Part shown: piece by piece, positions 61,435 to 64,000 of the stretch
Layout of the letters: the number at the start of each line of letters is the position of its first letter
Position numbering within the stretch: position 1 is the first letter of the stretch
Origin: Daphnia pulex
Taxonomy: Eukaryota; Arthropoda; Branchiopoda; Diplostraca; Daphniidae
Length of the DNA stretch: 64,000 nt
NCBI RefSeq assembly: GCF_021134715.1
Contig: NC_060025.1
Span: forward strand, 7,192,001 to 7,256,000
Direction: 5' to 3'
Position numbers and translations under genes: made by a program
The notes under the pieces: generated by a model
Database searches by the model: none
Told to the model about the DNA's origin: nothing
Seen by the model: only the letters and a program-made list of their open reading frames with translations

Positions 61435-61713
61435 GAGAAGTTTATAAGTACTTGACTTAATTATAATTTGACTTTCAAGCAACGTAACAACCGATTTAGA
61501 CTGTGTCGTGTACTCGTGACCTCGTGTGTCCGCTAAATGGGAAATTGAAATCAGCTGCAATATTTCACCATTTTCACGTATGCTGAGTTGCCAGGTCTGG
61601 AAAAGTAAAAAATGACAGACTGACAGTTTCGACCCAAAGCTTTTTTGTCTTTTCATTTGTTTGTCATTTACTATAGTATGTCCATGAATTAATCTGTGCT
61701 TTCTGCATATTAG

Positions 61714-61879
61714 GGGAGGTTATGATGTAATTCCAGAAGTCATCGAGTTTTGGCAAGGACAGTCTACTAGAATCCATGATCGGATTCGATTTCGACGACC
61801 GGCGTCCAGTGAAGAGCCGGACGGTGTCTTGACTCACCAAGGAGACGAAGGTTGGATTTATGAACGCCTTGCTCCGTAA
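61714..61879 (+). pseudogene. PNPO: PNPO last-exon remnant
   Basis: Only the final exon of PNPO survives in the right arm ([16 protein letters not shown] ... GWIYERLAP, stop 61877-61879). The other six exons are removed by a deletion that joins the last intron to the POLR3G upstream region. Without a start or cofactor-binding part it cannot make the enzyme. Confidence 0.92.
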
Positions 61880-62297
61880 AGATATTTAAGTGAACTGTTA
61901 GTCTGCCTTGCAGTGGTGCTCCTTCTTTGGGTTTATTTACAGATTTAGCATGTCTTCCATAAGTTTTACAATTTTTAAGAATAAACATGCGGTATAAACC
62001 GGTATAAACATCCAACAACTTTACTTCATAGGCAACTCCATTCTAAATTATCTCATTTTTTGGACGTAATTACCATATGGTGCTGACATTTTAAGCGTAC
62101 TGCCATCGAGTATATTTAGTACTGCGTAGAAAAAAATAGATTGTGTATAGGAGCAAGCACATTTATTTGTTCATGTGTATGTACAGAGTGATTCGTAAGA
62201 GAATTTTAAATTAGAGCTATAAATGGACACAGTCACAAACAATCGGTTAAAGCTAAAAACAACCAGATTTCGTGCGCGTTCTCGAACACTGTTTGGT

Positions 62298-62753
62298 TCA
62301 GGTCGAAGCCGAGGCAGTTTCGTCTAATCTGATCAAGAGCGCCTGTACAATAGCAGCTCCCCGTTCCTTGGTGTACCATAAAATGGCTGGGTCTTCATCT
62401 GTTATTGCGGTCGTGTCTGCCGGTGGATTCAGCAACTGTTGTTGATGAGTTGGATCTGGACTACAAGTCACTGATCCCACTGTATTGGCGGTCGGGACTG
62501 TCGGCGCTGGACCGTTGAGAGGACTGGTTGCCCTCCGGACTTTGTAGGATCCCGGCTGGACGAGCACTTGTAAAACCACCTGACCACGTTGATTTTTCTT
62601 TAAAAAATACAACAAGCTCATTAAAAAATTTACTAGAATCTAAATGCTAGGTATTAATTTTACCTTAAGAATTGGGTCGTAAAGTTCTGCAATCGGGGCC
62701 AACGACGCAGGCTGTAAAGTTGGAGAAAAGAGTAGCTATCCATTAGATTCCCC
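62298..62753 (-). pseudogene. NEURL4: NEURL4 3'-end fragment
   Basis: This inverted copy covers the last exon (62597-62298) and the last 90 bp or so of exon 11. The last exon encodes the same residues as the intact gene, and the downstream poly(A) signal is also copied (62162-62167). The fragment is cut at 62753 by the duplication border, so it is a 3' remnant without any NHR domain. Confidence 0.9.
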
Positions 62754-63143
62754 AGGGGTAGTACTACAACGAGAGCTAATTCCAGTCTGAGTCCTGTACT
62801 CCGCAAGGCGACCGTTCCGGTCCTTTCGAACGCAGAGTGTCGATCCGTTTACAAAGGGATCATAACCAGCAAAATTATGTGCACCAGTGGATCCAGCTGT
62901 CGTGGAACGTGCAAATGTAAAAATGTAAGTAACAATGCTCATCAAATAATTTTCGATTATTATAAATTTTTGGAATTGAAACAGGGCGACAGTGGAGGAC
63001 CGATGAATTACAAACAGTCAAACGGCAGGTGGAAACAGATCGGGATCGTTTCGTTCGGCTCGTTTGTTAATTGCCAGAGCGGCCGTCCGTACGGTTACAC
63101 GAGACTGAGTTCTTATTCATCTTGGGTTCGTGCCATCGTGTAG
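62754..63143 (+). CDS. Trypsin-like serine protease, C-terminal fragment
   Basis: Two exons of an S1 (chymotrypsin-fold) protease: about 62770-62924 and 62985-63143. The first encodes LSPVLRKATVPVLSNAECRS and KIMCTSGSSCRGTC. The second carries the active-site GDSGGP, IGIVSFGSFVNC and the final YGYTRLSSYSSWVRAIV before TAG. The N-terminal two thirds with the His and Asp of the triad are missing because the inverted duplication begins at about 62753. The GTCKCKN junction has two extra residues relative to the usual Cys-x-GDSGG. It is likely a truncated pseudogene, although this part of the frame is still open. Confidence 0.75.
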   Translation, partial: RGSTTTRANSSLSPVLRKATVPVLSNAECRSVYKGIITSKIMCTSGSSCRGTCKCKNVSNNAHQIIFDYYKFLELKQGDSGGPMNYKQSNGRWKQIGIVSFGSFVNCQSGRPYGYTRLSSYSSWVRAIV

Positions 63144-63537
63144 GCCAATTCCACGTCTACTACACCGAGGACACAGACTACTGCTACACCGAGCCCACCT
63201 TCTTCCGCAACCATTCAAACGTTATCCGCGATTTTGTTGCTCTTTTTATTGATCAATTTTTCCATGAATTTCTAAACATTTCCCGCCCAATCCTACATTT
63301 TAACTTCTGGCGTTTTATATTAAAGAATTGAAAATAATTTTTTAATCAAAAAATTGGAAGAAACAAATGTTAAAGTTAAAGTATCCCCTCGATAAAGGAA
63401 ACTTGTTTGTATAGAGCCAAAGTCCAGTTCGTGAGCTGCACGAATAGGAATGTGAAATGTGAAAGAAACGACAAAACAGGAAAAATTAAGCCCAACGCAC
63501 GTGTGCCTGATCGACCTAATCAACAAAACATTTCCAT

Positions 63538-64000
63538 GGCTATGAAATCGATCGTTACAATGCCAAAAGCATATAATACAATTCCATACATCTTCAATAC
63601 GCAATTACAAGTGGCCTGGAAAAATCGATTATTAAATTCCCCCTGCGGAGGGAGTTTGATCGCCGATCGGGGATTCTCACCTCTGCCCGCTGCGTTTTAA
63701 TCCCAGGGTGATTTTACTACAATTAACATTTACAATTTAATTCTTTCATTTTAATCTTCCTGTTGTCAATTAAAGGCAAACACTCGGGTATTTGACGATT
63801 TACCTCGGGGCGCACGACATCACAGCGTCATACGAAGCCAATCGGAGAGTTTACAACGGATACGAAGTCTACATCCATCCGGAATGGAATCCCAGCACTC
63901 AGGCTGGAGACATTGCCCTGATAAAACTCTACAACATCGTTACATGTACACACTTAACTATACAAATGATAACACTGGATTGTTTCAGACTTTCAAACTA
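63538..64000 (+). pseudogene. Trypsin-like serine protease, N-terminal part, damaged, cut by window end
   Basis: An exon to about 63708 encodes SPCGGSLIADR, then after an apparent one-base loss ILTSARCVLIPG. The next exon (about 63775 onward) continues in phase with QTLGYLTIYLGAHDITASYE, VYIHPEWNPST and GDIALIKLYN, which includes the triad Asp. Position 57 (His in TAAHC) is Arg here (SARC). The missing base and the lost His mean it cannot be an active protease as read; sequencing error for the indel is possible. The gene runs off the window, and no signal peptide or IVGG activation site was located. Confidence 0.65.

Larger units (their letters stand above)
57775..62753. repeat. Right arm of the large inverted duplication
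   Basis: Reverse complement of 48363-55618 with deletions inside PDE12 exon 1 (about 0.6 kb) and over PNPO exons 1-6 (about 1.8 kb), plus many small changes. The outer end is sharp at about 62753, where a serine protease fragment begins. Confidence 0.92.

Overview
This is eukaryotic nuclear DNA, most likely from a branchiopod crustacean such as Daphnia. That assignment is inference: genes have many exons with short GT-AG introns (about 50-100 bp), there are divergent antennal-type ionotropic receptors, arthropod-style chitin-binding and trypsin-like protease fragments, and an A+T-rich noncoding background with poly-T, CT and GA runs. No bacterial operon, rRNA or CRISPR structure is present.

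The layout is dominated by two segmental duplications. (1) A direct duplication, roughly 25 kb apart: 290-6216 (an ionotropic receptor gene, IR-A, minus strand) recurs at 25875-29532 (IR-B). In the second place it is fused, across a short filler, to a copy (29572-31050) of the 5' coding part of a RhoGEF gene whose complete version lies at 8596-14393 (minus, 11 exons, 1220 aa). Both IR copies can be spliced into intact 479-aa receptors. IR-A carries a 2.27-kb TA-flanked transposon with 23-bp terminal inverted repeats inside an intron; the transposon holds four tRNA-like sequences. The RhoGEF copy is only a truncated fragment. (2) An inverted duplication: 48363-55618 reappears in reverse at 57775-62753 around a 2.2-kb spacer. 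The left arm holds the 3' end of NEURL4, complete PNPO, complete POLR3G and complete PDE12. In the right arm POLR3G is intact, PDE12 is a pseudogene, PNPO is reduced to its last exon, and NEURL4 to its last exon and a bit.

Region by region: 1-6.2 kb IR-A; 6.2-8.6 kb no gene seen; 8.6-14.4 kb RhoGEF; 14.4-25.1 kb a 10.7-kb region without recognisable genes, rich in simple sequence; 25.1-25.8 kb a chitin-binding (peritrophin-A type) gene or gene remnant; 25.9-31.05 kb the composite duplicate; 31.05-38.4 kb no gene; 38.4-40.0 kb an Nkx6/HGTX homeobox gene (minus); 40.0-43.5 kb intergenic with diverged local repeats; 43.5-48.8 kb NEURL4 (plus, 12 exons, 1514 aa, six NHR domains); 49.2-51.05 kb PNPO (minus); 51.4-52.25 kb POLR3G (plus, divergent from PNPO); 53.2-55.3 kb PDE12 (minus); 55.6-57.8 kb spacer with a tRNA-derived SINE candidate; 57.8-62.75 kb inverted copy; 62.75-64.0 kb fragments of trypsin-like serine proteases cut by the duplication border and by the window end.

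Exon coordinates were worked out by hand from splice consensus, reading-phase continuity and protein family similarity. For the RhoGEF, both IRs, Nkx6, NEURL4, PNPO, both POLR3G copies and PDE12 the summed exon lengths give a continuous frame from start to stop.
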